Assembly (NCBI GenBank): GCA_033807775.1
Contig: CM066327.1
Location: forward strand, 95,254,295-95,318,294
DNA from: Saussurea involucrata
Taxonomy: Eukaryota; Streptophyta; Magnoliopsida; Asterales; Asteraceae
Length of the DNA: 64,000 bases
Reading direction: 5' to 3'
The notes below the pieces were generated by a model. The model was not told where the DNA came from. It was given only the letters and a program-made list of their open reading frames with translations, and did not search any database. Positions 41,168 to 54,433 of this stretch are shown here, in pieces; positions within the stretch are counted from its first letter, which is position 1, and every line of letters begins with the position of its first letter. Made by a program: the position numbers and the translations under genes.

Positions 41168-42448
41168 ATGCCTGAGATTGTTGAAGTTTTTGTGAGACCT
41201 GCAAGTTCTATAACCAGTTCAGACAATTTACAAAAATTAAGTTCTATAAAAGCAAAATAAATAATTTCTAAACCAAAAACTGAGATTGTTCATTTTGAAA
41301 GCAAGATTACTAATCTTGAAGCCAAACTTGAGGAAAATGCAAAAGTTGTTGTAAATTTGCAAAAAGATAAATTCGATCTTCTAAAAGATTTCGAAAAGGC
41401 TCAAGAGAACACAAAGGTGTTAGAAAAAGAGAATGTTGATTTGAAAGAGAAAATCAATTTTGTAAGAAAGATGTTGACAGATTCTAAAAATAGAATCAAA
41501 TCATGTGAAATGAAAAATTGTCAACTCTTGAAACAGATCTATGATTTTGAACAAGTTCTTATACTAGAAAGAGAGAAATTTGAGAAAGAGAGAAGAGACT
41601 TTCAAACTGAGAGGAAAGGTTTTGAAACAAAGTCTGATGAATTATCTCTGAAAATTTCTGATTTGGAGAAAATTCTTGCAAAAGAAAGAAAAGAGTTTGA
41701 ATGCAAGAAAAATGTTTTTCAAAAAGAAAAGAATGGTTTTGAGAAAAAGAAAACAGGAATGTTAAATGAGTTTTCTGTAAAAATCAATGAGTTGGAGAAA
41801 GAGTTAGAAGATGGAAGGAAAGAGACTGAAAAGAAGAAGGTAAATGGCTTTAAAGAAAAATGCTTAAAAGATGAGTTTGAGAAGGAAAAGAAAGTTTTTA
41901 ATTTGGAGATAAGGAGACTAATTAAGAAATTATCTGATTTATCAACTAAAATCATGATAGAGAGGAAGTCCAAATCTGATTTGCAGTCAAGGTTTGATTT
42001 GTATGTTAAAAAGTTTAAAAAATTTGAAACAAAAGTTGTTGACAAATCAAATCATAGTTCAAAAGATCAGATTCGTTCTTCTAATCTGTTTTATGATTTT
42101 CATATTGATAAATCTTATAATTGTTCTTTCAAAAAGGTAAAAATGGAATGGAGAGTTAAAGGAACAGCTTCTAAGAAAGAAGTGCCAAAATCAAAAGTTC
42201 CTAATTCAAATGTCAAGAAGAACAATACATTTCAAAGAAAATCTTTTGTTAAACCTGATGTGATTTATTCTGTAAATCAATTAGTCAGAGTTGCACAAAA
42301 GAAACTTTGTTGTTCATATTGTGGAACTGATGATTTTGTGAACAAGAATTTTATTCAGCACTGGTATGGTTCTTATAGAATATCTGCATATGCTACTGCA
42401 CCTAACAAACCTGGACCCAAGTTCATATGGGTACCAAAGTCAACTTAA
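41168..42448 (+). pseudogene. Array copy 2: linker ORF with one early stop
   Basis: TAA at 41258-41260 (codon 31), followed by an open frame to 42448. It shares the stop, the SIKAK variant and EENAK with copy 6. It alone has KVFNLEIRR. Confidence 0.85.
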
Positions 42449-42826
42449 TCTGTTTTGCAGGTTATTCATGTGTAGAGCTGAATGAATGATCCATACCGAC
42501 ACATGACTGAAAACAGATGTTGTGCTTAATTGAAAATTGACTTTTGGATACTTCAGTCCAAAACTCGGTATGAATGTGATTATGGATTTCTGATTCATAC
42601 AGATCAATTTGTTGATTTTGAAGCATTTTTTTTAAAAAGTTCAGTTTACTGTGGTGTAATCGAACTCATAGTTGTGGGTGTTTTTAGTAGAAAACATTTC
42701 ATGTACTCTAACTGTTTGATGAAATGCATGTGACAGATTTGATTAATTCTTGCATATTTTAGATTTGTGTTGATTCTCATTTTTTGATCATAATTCGTAG
42801 TTGATATCTGAATTTGTCATTTCATC

Positions 42827-44107
42827 ATGCCTGAGATTGTTGAAGTTTTTGTGAGACCTGCAAGTTCTATAACCAGTTCAGACAATTTACAAAAATTAAG
42901 TTCTGTAAAAGCAAAATAAATAATTTCTAAACCAAAAACTGAGATTGTTCATTTTGAAAGCAAGATTACTAATCTTGAAGCCAAACTTGAGGAAAGTGCA
43001 AAAGTTGTTGTAAATTTGCAAAAAGATAAATTCGATCTTCTAAAAGATTTCGAAAAGGCTCAAGAGAACACAAAGGTGTTAGAAAAAGAGAATGTTGATT
43101 TGAAAGAGAAAATCAATTTTGTAAGAAAGATGTTGACAGATTCTAAAAATAGAATCAAATCATGTGAAATGAAAAATTGTCAACTCTTGAAACAGATCTA
43201 TGATTTTGAACAAGTTCTTATGCTAGAAAGAGAGAAATTTGAGAAAGAGAGAAGAGACTTTCAAACTGAGAGGAAAGGTTTTGAAACAAAGTCTGATGAA
43301 TTATCTCTGAAAATTTCTGATTTGGAGAAAATTCTTGCAAAAGAAAGAAAAGAGTTTGAATGCAATAAAAATGTTTTTCAAAAAGAAAAGAATGGTTTTG
43401 AGAAAAAGAAAACAGGAATGTTAAATGAGTTTTCTGTAAAAATCAATGAGTTGGAGAAAGAGTTAGAAGATGGAAGGAAAGAGACTGAAAAGAAGAAGGT
43501 AAATGGCTTTAAAGAAAAATGCTTAAAAGATGAGTTTGAGAAGGAAAAGAAAGTTTTTCATTTGGAGATAAGGAGACTAATTAAGAAATTATCTGATTTA
43601 TCAACTAAAATCATGATAGAGAGGAAGTCCAAATCTGATTTGCAGTCAAGGTTTGATTTGTATGTTAAAAAGTTTAAAAAATTTGAAACAAAAGTTGTTG
43701 ACAAATCAAATCATAGTTCAAAAGATCAGATTCGTTCTTCTAATCTGTTTTATGATTTTCATATTGATAAATCTTATAACTGTTCTTTCAAAAAGGTAAA
43801 AATGGAATGGAGAGTTAAAGGAACAACTTCTAAGAAAGAAGTGCCAAAATCAAAAGTTCCTAATTCAAATGTTAAGAAGAACAATACATTTCAAAGAAAA
43901 TCTTTTGTTAAACCTGATGTGATTTATTCTGTAAATCAATTAGTCAGAGTTGCACAAAAGAAACTTTGTTGTTCATATTGTGGAACTGATGATTTTGTGA
44001 ACAAGAATTTTATTCAGCACTGGTATGGTTCTTATAGAATATCTGCATATGCTACTGCACCTAACAAACCTGGACCCAAGTTCATATGGGTACCAAAGTC
44101 AACTTAA
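42827..44107 (+). pseudogene. Array copy 3: linker ORF with one early stop
   Basis: TAA at 42917-42919, the same position as in copies 2 and 6. From there on it resembles copy 4 (QVLMLERE, ECNKN, GTTSKK). The CAG after the ORF stop is changed to CAT. Confidence 0.85.
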
Positions 44108-44484
44108 TCTGTTTTGCATGTTATTCATGTGTAGAGCTGAATGAATGATCCATACCGACACATGACTGAAAACAGATGTTGTGCTTAATTGAAAATTGAC
44201 TTTTGGATACTTCAGTCCAAAACTCGGTATGAATGTGATTATGGATTTCTGATTCATACAGATCAATTTGTTGATTTTGAAGCATTTTTTTAAAAAGTTC
44301 AGTTTACTGTGGTGTAATCGAACTCATAGTTGTGGGTGTTTTTAGTAGAAAACATTTCATGTACTCTAACTGTTTGATGAAATGCATGTGGTAGATTTGA
44401 TTAATTCTTGCAGATTTTAGATTTGTGTTGATTCTCATTTTTTGATCATAATTCGTAGTTGATATCTGAATTTGTCATTTCATC

Positions 44485-45765
44485 ATGCCTGAGATTGTTG
44501 AAGTTTTTGTGAGACCTGCAAGTTCTATAACCAGTTCAGACAATTTACAAAAATTAAGTTCTGTAAAAGCAAAAGAAACAATTTCTAAACCAAAAACTGA
44601 GATTGTTCATTTTGAAAGCAAGATTACTAATCTTGAAGCCAAACTTGAGGAAAGTGCAAAAGTTGTTGTAAATTTGCAAAAAGATAAATTCGATCTTCTA
44701 AAAGATTTCGAAAAGGCTCAAGAGAACACAAAGGTGTTAGAAAAAGAGAATGTTGATTTGAAAGAGAAAATCAATTTTGTAAGAAAGATGTTGACAGATT
44801 CTAAAAATAGAATCAAATCATGTGAAATGAAAAATTGTCAACTCTTGAAACAGATCTATGATTTTGAACAAGTTCTTATGCTAGAAAGAGAGAAATTTGA
44901 GAAAGAGAGAAGAGACTTTCAAACTGAGAGGAAAGGTTTTGAAACAAAGTCTGATGAATTATCTCTGAAAATTTCTGATTTGGAGAAAATTCTTGCAAAA
45001 GAAAGAAAAGAGTTTGAATGCAATAAAAATGTTTTTCAAAAAGAAAAGAATGGTTTTGAGAAAAAGAAAACAGGAATGTTAAATGAGTTTTCTGTAAAAA
45101 TCAATGAGTTGGAGAAAGAGTTAGAAGATGGAAGGAAAGAGACTGAAAAGAAGAAGGTAAATGGCTTTAAAGAAAAATGCTTAAAAGATGAGTTTGAGAA
45201 GGAAAAGAAAGTTTTTCATTTGGAGATAAGGAGACTAATTAAGAAATTATCTGATTTATCAACTAAAATCATGATAGAGAGGAAGTCCAAATCTGATTTG
45301 CAGTCAAGGTTTGATTTGTATGTTAAAAAGTTTAAAAAATTTGAAACAAAAGTTGTTGACAAATCAAATCATAGTTCAAAAGATCAGATTCGTTCTTCTA
45401 ATCTGTTTTATGATTTTCATATTGATAAATCTTATAATTGTTCTTTCAAAAAGGTAAAAATGGAATGGAGAGTTAAAGGAACAACTTCTAAGAAAGAAGT
45501 GCCAAAATCAAAAGTTCCTAATTCAAATGTTAAGAAGAACAATACATTTCAAAGAAAATCTTTTGTTAAACCTGATGTGATTTATTCTGTAAATCAATTA
45601 GTCAGAGTTGCACAAAAGAAACTTTGTTGTTCATATTGTGGAACTGATGATTTTGTGAACAAGAATTTTATTCAGCACTGGTATGGTTCTTATAGAATAT
45701 CTGCATATGCTACTGCACCTAACAAACCTGGACCCAAGTTCATATGGGTACCAAAGTCAACTTAA
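44485..45765 (+). CDS. Array copy 4: intact 426-residue coiled-coil linker protein
   Basis: The frame is open from MPEIVEVFVRP to FIWVPKST. Residues 1-45 match the linker of element C. Residues of about 45-290 are a nearly continuous Lys/Glu/Leu coiled coil. Residues of about 290-345 are Ser/Lys/Asn-rich and contain KVKMEWRVKGT. The C-terminal region has CCSYCGTDDFVNKN and the terminal FIWVPKST, matching the element E protein. There is no zinc knuckle of gag type, no protease and no enzyme domain. It corresponds to the segment between gag and protease of the parent element, now starting at an ATG of its own 127 bp into each unit. Whether it is transcribed is unknown; the only promoter seen is the C2 LTR far upstream. 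Confidence 0.6.
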   Translation: MPEIVEVFVRPASSITSSDNLQKLSSVKAKETISKPKTEIVHFESKITNLEAKLEESAKVVVNLQKDKFDLLKDFEKAQENTKVLEKENVDLKEKINFVRKMLTDSKNRIKSCEMKNCQLLKQIYDFEQVLMLEREKFEKERRDFQTERKGFETKSDELSLKISDLEKILAKERKEFECNKNVFQKEKNGFEKKKTGMLNEFSVKINELEKELEDGRKETEKKKVNGFKEKCLKDEFEKEKKVFHLEIRRLIKKLSDLSTKIMIERKSKSDLQSRFDLYVKKFKKFETKVVDKSNHSSKDQIRSSNLFYDFHIDKSYNCSFKKVKMEWRVKGTTSKKEVPKSKVPNSNVKKNNTFQRKSFVKPDVIYSVNQLVRVAQKKLCCSYCGTDDFVNKNFIQHWYGSYRISAYATAPNKPGPKFIWVPKST

Positions 45766-46142
45766 TCTGTTTTGCATGTTATTCATGTGTAGAGCTGAAT
45801 GAATGATCCATACCGACACATGACTGAAAACAGATGTTGTGCTTAATTGAAAATTGACTTTTGGATACTTCAGTCCAAAACTCGGTATGAATGTGATTAT
45901 GGATTTCTGATTCATACAGATCAATTTGTTGATTTTGAAGCATTTTTTTAAAAAGTTCAGTTTACTGTGGTGTAATCGAACTCATAGTTGTGGGTGTTTT
46001 TAGTAGAAAACATTTCATGTACTCTAACTGTTTGATGAAATGCATGTGATAGATTTGATTAATTCTTGCAGATTTTAGATTTGTGTTGATTCTCATTTTT
46101 TGATCATAATTCGTAGTTGATATCTGAATTTGTCATTTCATC

Positions 46143-47423
46143 ATGCCTGAGATTGTTGAAGTTTTTGTGAGACCTGCAAGTTCTATAACCAGTTCAGACA
46201 ATTTACAAAAATTAAGTTCTGTAAAAGCAAAAGAAACAATTTCTAAACCAAAAACTGAGATTGTTCATTTTGAAAGCAAGATTACTAATCTTGAAGCCAA
46301 ACTTGAGGAAAGTGCGAAAGTTGTTGTAAATTTGCAAAAAGATAAATTCGATCTTCTAAAAGATTTCGAAAAGGCTCAAGAGAACACAAAGGTGTTAGAA
46401 AAAGAGAATGTTGATTTGAAAGAGAAAATCAATTTTGTAAAAAAGATGTTGACAGATTCTAAAAATAGAATCAAATCATGTGAAATGAAAAATTGTCAAC
46501 TCTTGAAACAGATCTATGATTTTGAACAAGTTCTTATACTAGAAAGAGAGAAATTTGAGAAAGAGAGAAGTGACTTTCAAACTGAGAGGAAAGGTTTTGA
46601 AACAAAGTCTGATGAATTATCTCTGAAAATTTCTGATTTGGAGAAAATTCTTGCAAAAGAAAGAAAATAGTTTGAATGCAAGAAAAATGTTTTTCAAAAA
46701 GAAAAGAATGGTTTTGAGAAAAAGAAAACATGAATGTTAAATGAGTTTTCTGTAAAAATCAATGAGTTGGAGAAAGAGTTAGAAGATGGAAGGAAAGAGA
46801 CTGAAAAGAAGAAGGTAAATGGCTTTAAAGAAAAATGCTTAAAAGATGAGTTTGAGAAGGAAAAGAAAGTTTTTCATTTGGAGATAAGGAGACTAATTAA
46901 GAAATTATCTGATTTATCAACTAAAATCATGATAGAGAGGAAGTCCAAATCTGATTTGCAGTCAAGGTTTGATTTGTATGTTAAAAAGTTTAAAAAATTT
47001 GAAACAAAAGTTGTTGACAAATCAAATCATAGTTCAAAAGATCAGATTCGTTCTTCTAATCTGTTTTATGATTTTCATATTGATAAATCTTATAATTGTT
47101 CTTTCAAAAAGGTAAAAATGGAATGGAGAGTTAAAGGAACAACTTCTAAGAAAGAAGTGCCAAAATCAAAAGTTCCTAATTCAAATGTCAAGAAGAACAA
47201 TACATTTCAAAGAAAATCTTTTGTTAAACCTGATGTGATTTATTCTGTAAATCAATTAGTCAGAGTTGCACAAAAGAAACTTTGTTGTTCATATTGTGGA
47301 ACTGATGATTTTGTGAACAAGAATTTTATTCAGCACTGGTATGGTTCTTATAGAATATCTGCATATGCTACTGCACCTAACAAACCTGGACCCAAGTTCA
47401 TATGGGTACCAAAGTCAACTTAA
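46143..47423 (+). pseudogene. Array copy 5: linker ORF with two stops
   Basis: TAG 46668-46670 and TGA 46731-46733. It shares both stops, NFVKKML and RSDFQ with copies 7, 10, 11 and 13, so these copies descend from one already broken unit. Confidence 0.85.
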
Positions 47424-47801
47424 TCTGTTTTGTAGGTTATTCATGTGTAGAGCTGAATGAATGATCCATACCGACACATGACTGAAAACAGATGTTGTGC
47501 TTAATTGAAAATTGACTTTTGGATACTTCAGTCCAAAACTCGGTATGAATGTGATTATGGATTTCTGATTCATACAGATCAATTTGTTGATTTTGAAGCA
47601 TTTTTTTTAAAAAGTTCAGTTTACTGTGGTGTAATCGAACTCATAGTTGTGGGTGTTTTTAGTAGAAAACATTTCATGTACTCTAACTGTTTGATGAAAT
47701 GCATGTGACAGATTTGATTAATTCTTGCAGATTTTAGATTTGTGTTGATTCTCATTTTTTGATCATAATTCGTAGTTGATATCTGAATTTGTCATTTCAT
47801 C

Positions 47802-49082
47802 ATGCCTGAGATTGTTGAAGTTTTTGTGAGACCTGCAAGTTCTATAACCAGTTCAGACAATTTACAAAAATTAAGTTCTATAAAAGCAAAATAAATAATT
47901 TCTAAACCAAAAACTGAGATTGTTCATTTTGAAAGCAAGATTACTAATCTTGAAGCCAAACTTGAGGAAAATGCAAAAGTTGTTGTAAATTTGCAAAAAG
48001 ATAAATTCGATCTTCTAAAAGATTTCGAAAAGGCTCAAGAGAACACAAAGGTGTTAGAAAAAGAGAATGTTGATTTGAAAGAGAAAATCAATTTTGTAAG
48101 AAAGATGTTGACAGATTCTAAAAATAGAATCAAATCATGTGAAATGAAAAATTGTCAACTCTTGAAACAGATCTATGATTTTGAACAAGTTCTTATACTA
48201 GAAAGAGAGAAATTTGAGAAAGAGAGAAGAGACTTTCAAACTGAGAGGAAAGGTTTTGAAACAAAGTCTGATGAATTATCTCTGAAAATTTCTGATTTGG
48301 AGAAAATTCTTGCAAAAGAAAGAAAAGAGTTTGAATGCAAGAAAAATGTTTTTCAAAAAGAAAAGAATGGTTTTGAGAAAAAGAAAACAGGAATGTTAAA
48401 TGAGTTTTCTGTAAAAATCAATGAGTTGGAGAAAGAGTTAGAAGATGGAAGGAAAGAGACTGAAAAGAAGAAGGTAAATGGCTTTAAAGAAAAATGCTTA
48501 AAAGATGAGTTTGAGAAGGAAAAGAAAGTTTTTCATTTGGAGATAAGGAGACTAATTAAGAAATTATCTGATTTATCAACTAAAATCATGATAGAGAGGA
48601 AGTCCAAATCTGATTTGCAGTCAAGGTTTGATTTGTATGTTAAAAAGTTTAAAAAATTTGAAACAAAAGTTGTTGACAAATCAAATCATAGTTCAAAAGA
48701 TCAGATTCGTTCTTCTAATCTGTTTTATGATTTTCATATTGATAAATCTTATAATTGTTCTTTCAAAAAGGTAAAAATGGAATGGAGAGTTAAAGGAACA
48801 ACTTCTAAGAAAGAAGTGCCAAAATCAAAAGTTCCTAATTCAAATGTTAAGAAGAACAATACATTTCAAAGAAAATCTTTTGTTAAACCTGATGTGATTT
48901 ATTCTGTAAATCAATTAGTCAGAGTTGCACAAAAGAAACTTTGTTGTTCATATTGTGGAACTGATGATTTTGTGAACAAGAATTTTATTCAGCACTGGTA
49001 TGGTTCTTATAGAATATCTGCATATGCTACTGCACCTAACAAACCTGGACCCAAGTTCATATGGGTACCAAAGTCAACTTAA
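47802..49082 (+). pseudogene. Array copy 6: mosaic linker ORF with one early stop
   Basis: TAA at 47892-47894. The 5' part matches copy 2 (SIKAK, EENAK, ECKKN), while the 3' part and following spacer match copy 4 (GTTSKK, AATGTTAAG, CAT instead of CAG after the stop, T7 run). The switch lies between about 48340 and 48530. Confidence 0.85.
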
Positions 49083-49459
49083 TCTGTTTTGCATGTTATT
49101 CATGTGTAGAGCTGAATGAATGATCCATACCGACACATGACTGAAAACAGATGTTGTGCTTAATTGAAAATTGACTTTTGGATACTTCAGTCCAAAACTC
49201 GGTATGAATGTGATTATGGATTTCTGATTCATACAGATCAATTTGTTGATTTTGAAGCATTTTTTTAAAAAGTTCAGTTTACTGTGGTGTAATCGAACTC
49301 ATAGTTGTGGGTGTTTTTAGTAGAAAACATTTCATGTACTCTAACTGTTTGATGAAATGCATGTGATAGATTTGATTAATTCTTGCAGATTTTAGATTTG
49401 TGTTGATTCTCATTTTTTGATCATAATTCGTAGTTGATATCTGAATTTGTCATTTCATC

Positions 49460-50740
49460 ATGCCTGAGATTGTTGAAGTTTTTGTGAGACCTGCAAGTTC
49501 TATAACCAGTTCAGACAATTTACAAAAATTAAGTTCTGTAAAAGCAAAAGAAACAATTTCTAAACCAAAAACTGAGATTGTTCATTTTGAAAGCAAGATT
49601 ACTAATCTTGAAGCCAAACTTGAGGAAAGTGCGAAAGTTGTTGTAAATTTGCAAAAAGATAAATTCGATCTTCTAAAAGATTTCGAAAAGGCTCAAGAGA
49701 ACACAAAGGTGTTAGAAAAAGAGAATGTTGATTTGAAAGAGAAAATCAATTTTGTAAAAAAGATGTTGACAGATTCTAAAAATAGAATCAAATCATGTGA
49801 AATGAAAAATTGTCAACTCTTGAAACAGATCTATGATTTTGAACAAGTTCTTATACTAGAAAGAGAGAAATTTGAGAAAGAGAGAAGTGACTTTCAAACT
49901 GAGAGGAAAGGTTTTGAAACAAAGTCTGATGAATTATCTCTGAAAATTTCTGATTTGGAGAAAATTCTTGCAAAAGAAAGAAAATAGTTTGAATGCAAGA
50001 AAAATGTTTTTCAAAAAGAAAAGAATGGTTTTGAGAAAAAGAAAACATGAATGTTAAATGAGTTTTCTGTAAAAATCAATGAGTTGGAGAAAGAGTTAGA
50101 AGATGGAAGGAAAGAGACTGAAAAGAAGAAGGTAAATGGCTTTAAAGAAAAATGCTTAAAAGATGAGTTTGAGAAGGAAAAGAAAGTTTTTCATTTGGAG
50201 ATAAGGAGACTAATTAAGAAATTATCTGATTTATCAACTAAAATCATGATAGAGAGGAAGTCCAAATCTGATTTGCAGTCAAGGTTTGATTTGTATGTTA
50301 AAAAGTTTAAAAAATTTGAAACAAAAGTTGTTGACAAATCAAATCATAGTTCAAAAGATCAGATTCGTTCTTCTAATCTGTTTTATGATTTTCATATTGA
50401 TAAATCTTATAATTGTTCTTTCAAAAAGGTAAAAATGGAATGGAGAGTTAAAGGAACAACTTCTAAGAAAGAAGTGCCAAAATCAAAAGTTCCTAATTCA
50501 AATGTCAAGAAGAACAATACATTTCAAAGAAAATCTTTTGTTAAACCTGATGTGATTTATTCTGTAAATCAATTAGTCAGAGTTGCACAAAAGAAACTTT
50601 GTTGTTCATATTGTGGAACTGATGATTTTGTGAACAAGAATTTTATTCAGCACTGGTATGGTTCTTATAGAATATCTGCATATGCTACTGCACCTAACAA
50701 ACCTGGACCCAAGTTCATATGGGTACCAAAGTCAACTTAA
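49460..50740 (+). pseudogene. Array copy 7: linker ORF with two stops
   Basis: TAG 49985-49987 and TGA 50048-50050. It is essentially the same as copy 5, including the TGATAGATTTG variant in the spacer before it. Confidence 0.85.
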
Positions 50741-51117
50741 TCTGTTTTGCAGGTTATTCATGTGTAGAGCTGAATGAATGATCCATACCGACACATGACT
50801 GAAAACAGATGTTGTGCTTAATTGAAAATTGACTTTTGGATACTTCAGTCCAAAACTCGGTATGAATGTGATTATGGATTTCTGATTTATACAGATCAAT
50901 TTGTTGATTTTGAAGCATTTTTTTTAAAAGTTCAGTTTACTGTGGTGTAATCGAACTCATAGTTGTGGGTGTTTTTAGTAGAAAACATTTCATGTACTCT
51001 AACTGTTTGATGAAATGCATGTGACAGATTTGATTAATTCTTGCAGATTTTAGATTTGTGTTGATTCTCATTTTTTGATCATAATTCGTAGTTGATATCT
51101 GAATTTGTCATTTCATC

Positions 51118-52398
51118 ATGCATGAGATTGTTGAAGTTTTTGTGAGACCTGCAAGTTCTATAACCAGTTCAGACAATTTACAAAAATTAAGTTCTGTAAA
51201 AGCAAAAGAAACAATTTCTAAACCAAAAACTGAGATTGTTCATTTTGAAAGCAAGATTACTAATCTTGAAGCCAAACTTGAGGAAAGTGCAAAAGTTGTT
51301 GTAAATTTGCAAAAAGATAAATTCGATCTTCTAAAAGATTTCGAAAAGGCTCAAGAGAACACAAAGGTGTTAGAAAAAGAGAATGTTGATTTGAAAGAGA
51401 AAATCAATTTTGTAAGAAAGATGTTGACAGATTCTAAAAATAGAATCAAATCATGTGAAATGAAAAATTGTCAACTCTTGAAACAGATCTAGGATTTTGA
51501 ACAAGTTCCTATACTAGAAAGAGAGAAATTTGAGAAAGAGAGAAGAGACTTTCAAACTGAGAGGAAAGGTTTTGAAACAAAGTCTGATGAATTATCTCTG
51601 AAAATTTCTGATTTGGAGAAAATTCTTGCAAAAGAAAGAAAAGAGTTTGAATGCAAGAAAAATGTTTTTCAAAAAGAAAAGAATGGTTTTGAGAAAAAGA
51701 AAACAGGAATGTTAAATGAGTTTTCTGTAAAAATCAATGAGTTGGAGAAAGAGTTAGAAGATGGAAGGAAAGAGACTGAAAAGAAGAAGGTAAATGGCTT
51801 TAAAGAAAAATGCTTAAAAGATGAGTTTGAGAAGGAAAAGAAAGTTTTTCATTTGGAGATAAGGAGACTAATTAAGAAATTCTCTGATTTATCAACTAAA
51901 ATCATGATAGAGAGGAAGTCCAAATCTGATTTGCAGTCAAGGTTTGATTTGTATGTTAAAAAGTTTAAAAAATTTGAAACAAAAGTTGTTGACAAATCAA
52001 ATCATAGTTCAAAAGATCAGATTCGTTCTTCTAATCTGTTTTATGATTTTCATATTGATAAATCTTATAATTGTTCTTTCAAAAAGGTAAAAATGGAATG
52101 GAGAGTTAAAGGAACAGCTTCTAAGAAAGAAGTGCCAAAATCAAAAGTTCCTAATTCAAATGTCAAGAAGAACAATACATTTCAAAGAAAATCTTTTGTT
52201 AAACCTGATGTGATTTATTCTGTAAATCAATTAGTCAGAGTTGCATAAAAGAAACTTTGTTGTTCATATTGTGGAACTGATGATTTTGTGAACAAGAATT
52301 TTATTCAGCACTGGTATGGTTCTTATAGAATATCTGCATATGCTACTGCACCTAACAAACCTGGTCCCAAGTTCATATGGGTACCAAAGTCAACTTAA
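51118..52398 (+). pseudogene. Array copy 8: linker ORF with two private stops
   Basis: TAG 51490-51492 and TAA 52246-52248, neither found in other copies. The second residue is His (ATGCATGAG). It shares GTTCCTATACTAG with copy 9. Confidence 0.85.
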
Positions 52399-52775
52399 TC
52401 TGTTTTGCAGGTTATTCATGTGTAGAGCTGAATGAATGATCCATACCGACACATGACTGAAAACAGATGTTGTGCTTAATTGAAAATTGACTTTTGGATA
52501 CTTCAGTCCAAAACTCGGTATGAATGTGATTATGGATTTCTGATTCATACAGATCAATTTGTTGATTTTGAAGCATTTTTTTAAAAAGTTCAGTTTACTG
52601 TGGTGTAATCGAACTCATAGTTGTGGGTGTTTTTAGTAGAAAACATTTCATGTACTCTAACTGTTTGATGAAATGCATGTGACAGATTTGATTAATTCTT
52701 GCAGATTTTAGATTTGTGTTGATTCTCATTTTTTGATCATAATTCGTAGTTGATATCTGAATTTGTCATTTCATC

Positions 52776-54056
52776 ATGCCTGAGATTGTTGAAGTTTTTG
52801 TGAGACCTGCAAGTTCTATAACCAGTTCAGACAATTTACAAAAATTAAGTTCTGTAAAAGCAAAAGAAACAATTTCTAAACCAAAAACTGAGATTGTTCA
52901 TTTTGAAAGCAAGATTACTAATCTTGAAGCCAAACTTGAGGAAAGTGCAAAAGTTGTTGTAAATTTGCAAAAAGATAAATTCGATCTTCTAAAAGATTTC
53001 GAAAAGGCTCAAGAGAACACAAAGGTGTTAGAAAAAGAGAATGTTGATTTGAAAGAGAAAATCAATTTTGTAAGAAAGATGTTGACAGATTCTAAAAATA
53101 GAATCAAATCATGTGAAATGAAAAATTGTCAACTCTTGAAACAGATCTATGATTTTGAACAAGTTCCTATACTAGAAAGAGAGAAATTTGAGAAAGAGAG
53201 AAGAGACTTTCAAACTGAGAGGAAAGGTTTTGAAACAAAGTCTGATGAATTATCTCTGAAAATTTCTGATTTGGAGAAAATTCTTGCAAAAGAAAGAAAA
53301 GAGTTTGAATGCAAGAAAAATGTTTTTCAAAAAGAAAAGAATGGTTTTGAGAAAAAGAAAACAGGAATGTTAAATGAGTTTTCTGTAAAAATCAATGAGT
53401 TGGAGAAAGAGTTAGAAGATGGAAGGAAAGAGACTGAAAAGAAGAAGGTAAATGGCTTTAAAGAAAAATGCTTAAAAGATGAGTTTGAGAAGGAAAAGAA
53501 AGTTTTTCATTTGGAGATAAGGAGACTAATTAAGAAATTATCTGATTTATCAACTAAAATCATGATAGAGAGGAAGTCCAAATCTGATTTGCAGTCAAGG
53601 TTTGATTTGTATGTTAAAAAGTTTAAAAAATTTGAAACAAAAGTTGTTGACAAATCAAATCATAGTTCAAAAGATCAGATTCGTTCTTCTAATCTGTTTT
53701 ATGATTTTCATATTGATAAATCTTATAATTGTTCTTTCAAAAAGGTAAAAATGGAATGGAGAGTTAAAGGAACAGCTTCTAAGAAAGAAGTGCCAAAATC
53801 AAAAGTTCCTAATTCAAATGTCAAGAAGAACAATACATTTCAAAGAAAATCTTTTGTTAAACCTGATGTGATTTATTCTGTAAATCAATTAGTCAGAGTT
53901 GCACAAAAGAAACTTTGTTGTTCATATTGTGGAACTGATGATTTTGTGAACAAGAATTTTATTCAGCACTGGTATGGTTCTTATAGAATATCTGCATATG
54001 CTACTGCACCTAACAAACCTGGACCCAAGTTCATATGGGTACCAAAGTCAACTTAA
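52776..54056 (+). CDS. Array copy 9: intact 426-residue coiled-coil linker protein
   Basis: Open throughout. It differs from copy 4 mainly by QVPILE (a proline within the coiled coil, shared with the broken copy 8), ECKKN and GTASKK. A proline in a heptad region would be expected to kink the helix. Domain layout as in copy 4. The stop is followed by ATGTTTTGCAGG. Confidence 0.6.
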   Translation: MPEIVEVFVRPASSITSSDNLQKLSSVKAKETISKPKTEIVHFESKITNLEAKLEESAKVVVNLQKDKFDLLKDFEKAQENTKVLEKENVDLKEKINFVRKMLTDSKNRIKSCEMKNCQLLKQIYDFEQVPILEREKFEKERRDFQTERKGFETKSDELSLKISDLEKILAKERKEFECKKNVFQKEKNGFEKKKTGMLNEFSVKINELEKELEDGRKETEKKKVNGFKEKCLKDEFEKEKKVFHLEIRRLIKKLSDLSTKIMIERKSKSDLQSRFDLYVKKFKKFETKVVDKSNHSSKDQIRSSNLFYDFHIDKSYNCSFKKVKMEWRVKGTASKKEVPKSKVPNSNVKKNNTFQRKSFVKPDVIYSVNQLVRVAQKKLCCSYCGTDDFVNKNFIQHWYGSYRISAYATAPNKPGPKFIWVPKST

Positions 54057-54433
54057 TATGTTTTGCAGGTTATTCATGTGTAGAGCTGAATGAATGATCC
54101 ATACCGACACATGACTGAAAACAGATGTTGTGCTTAATTGAAAATTGACTTTTGGATACTTCAGTCCAAAACTCGGTATGAATGTGATTATGGATTTCTG
54201 ATTCATACAGATCAATTTGTTGATTTTGAAGCATTTTTTAAAAAAGTTCAGTTTACTATGGTGTAATCGAACTCATAGTTGTGGGTGTTTTTAGTAGAAA
54301 ACATTTCATGTACTCTAACTGTTTGATGAAATGCATGTGACAGATTTGATTAATTCTTGCAGATTTTAGATTTGTGTTGATTCTCATTTTTTGATCATAA
54401 TTCGTAGTTGATATTTGAATATGTCATTTCATC

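Noticed and set aside
46534..46731. Antisense 65-codon frame (MFSFSQNHSF...) in several array copies
   Set aside because: It is the reverse shadow of the Lys/Glu-rich coiled-coil coding strand and exists only in copies that carry the TAG variant.
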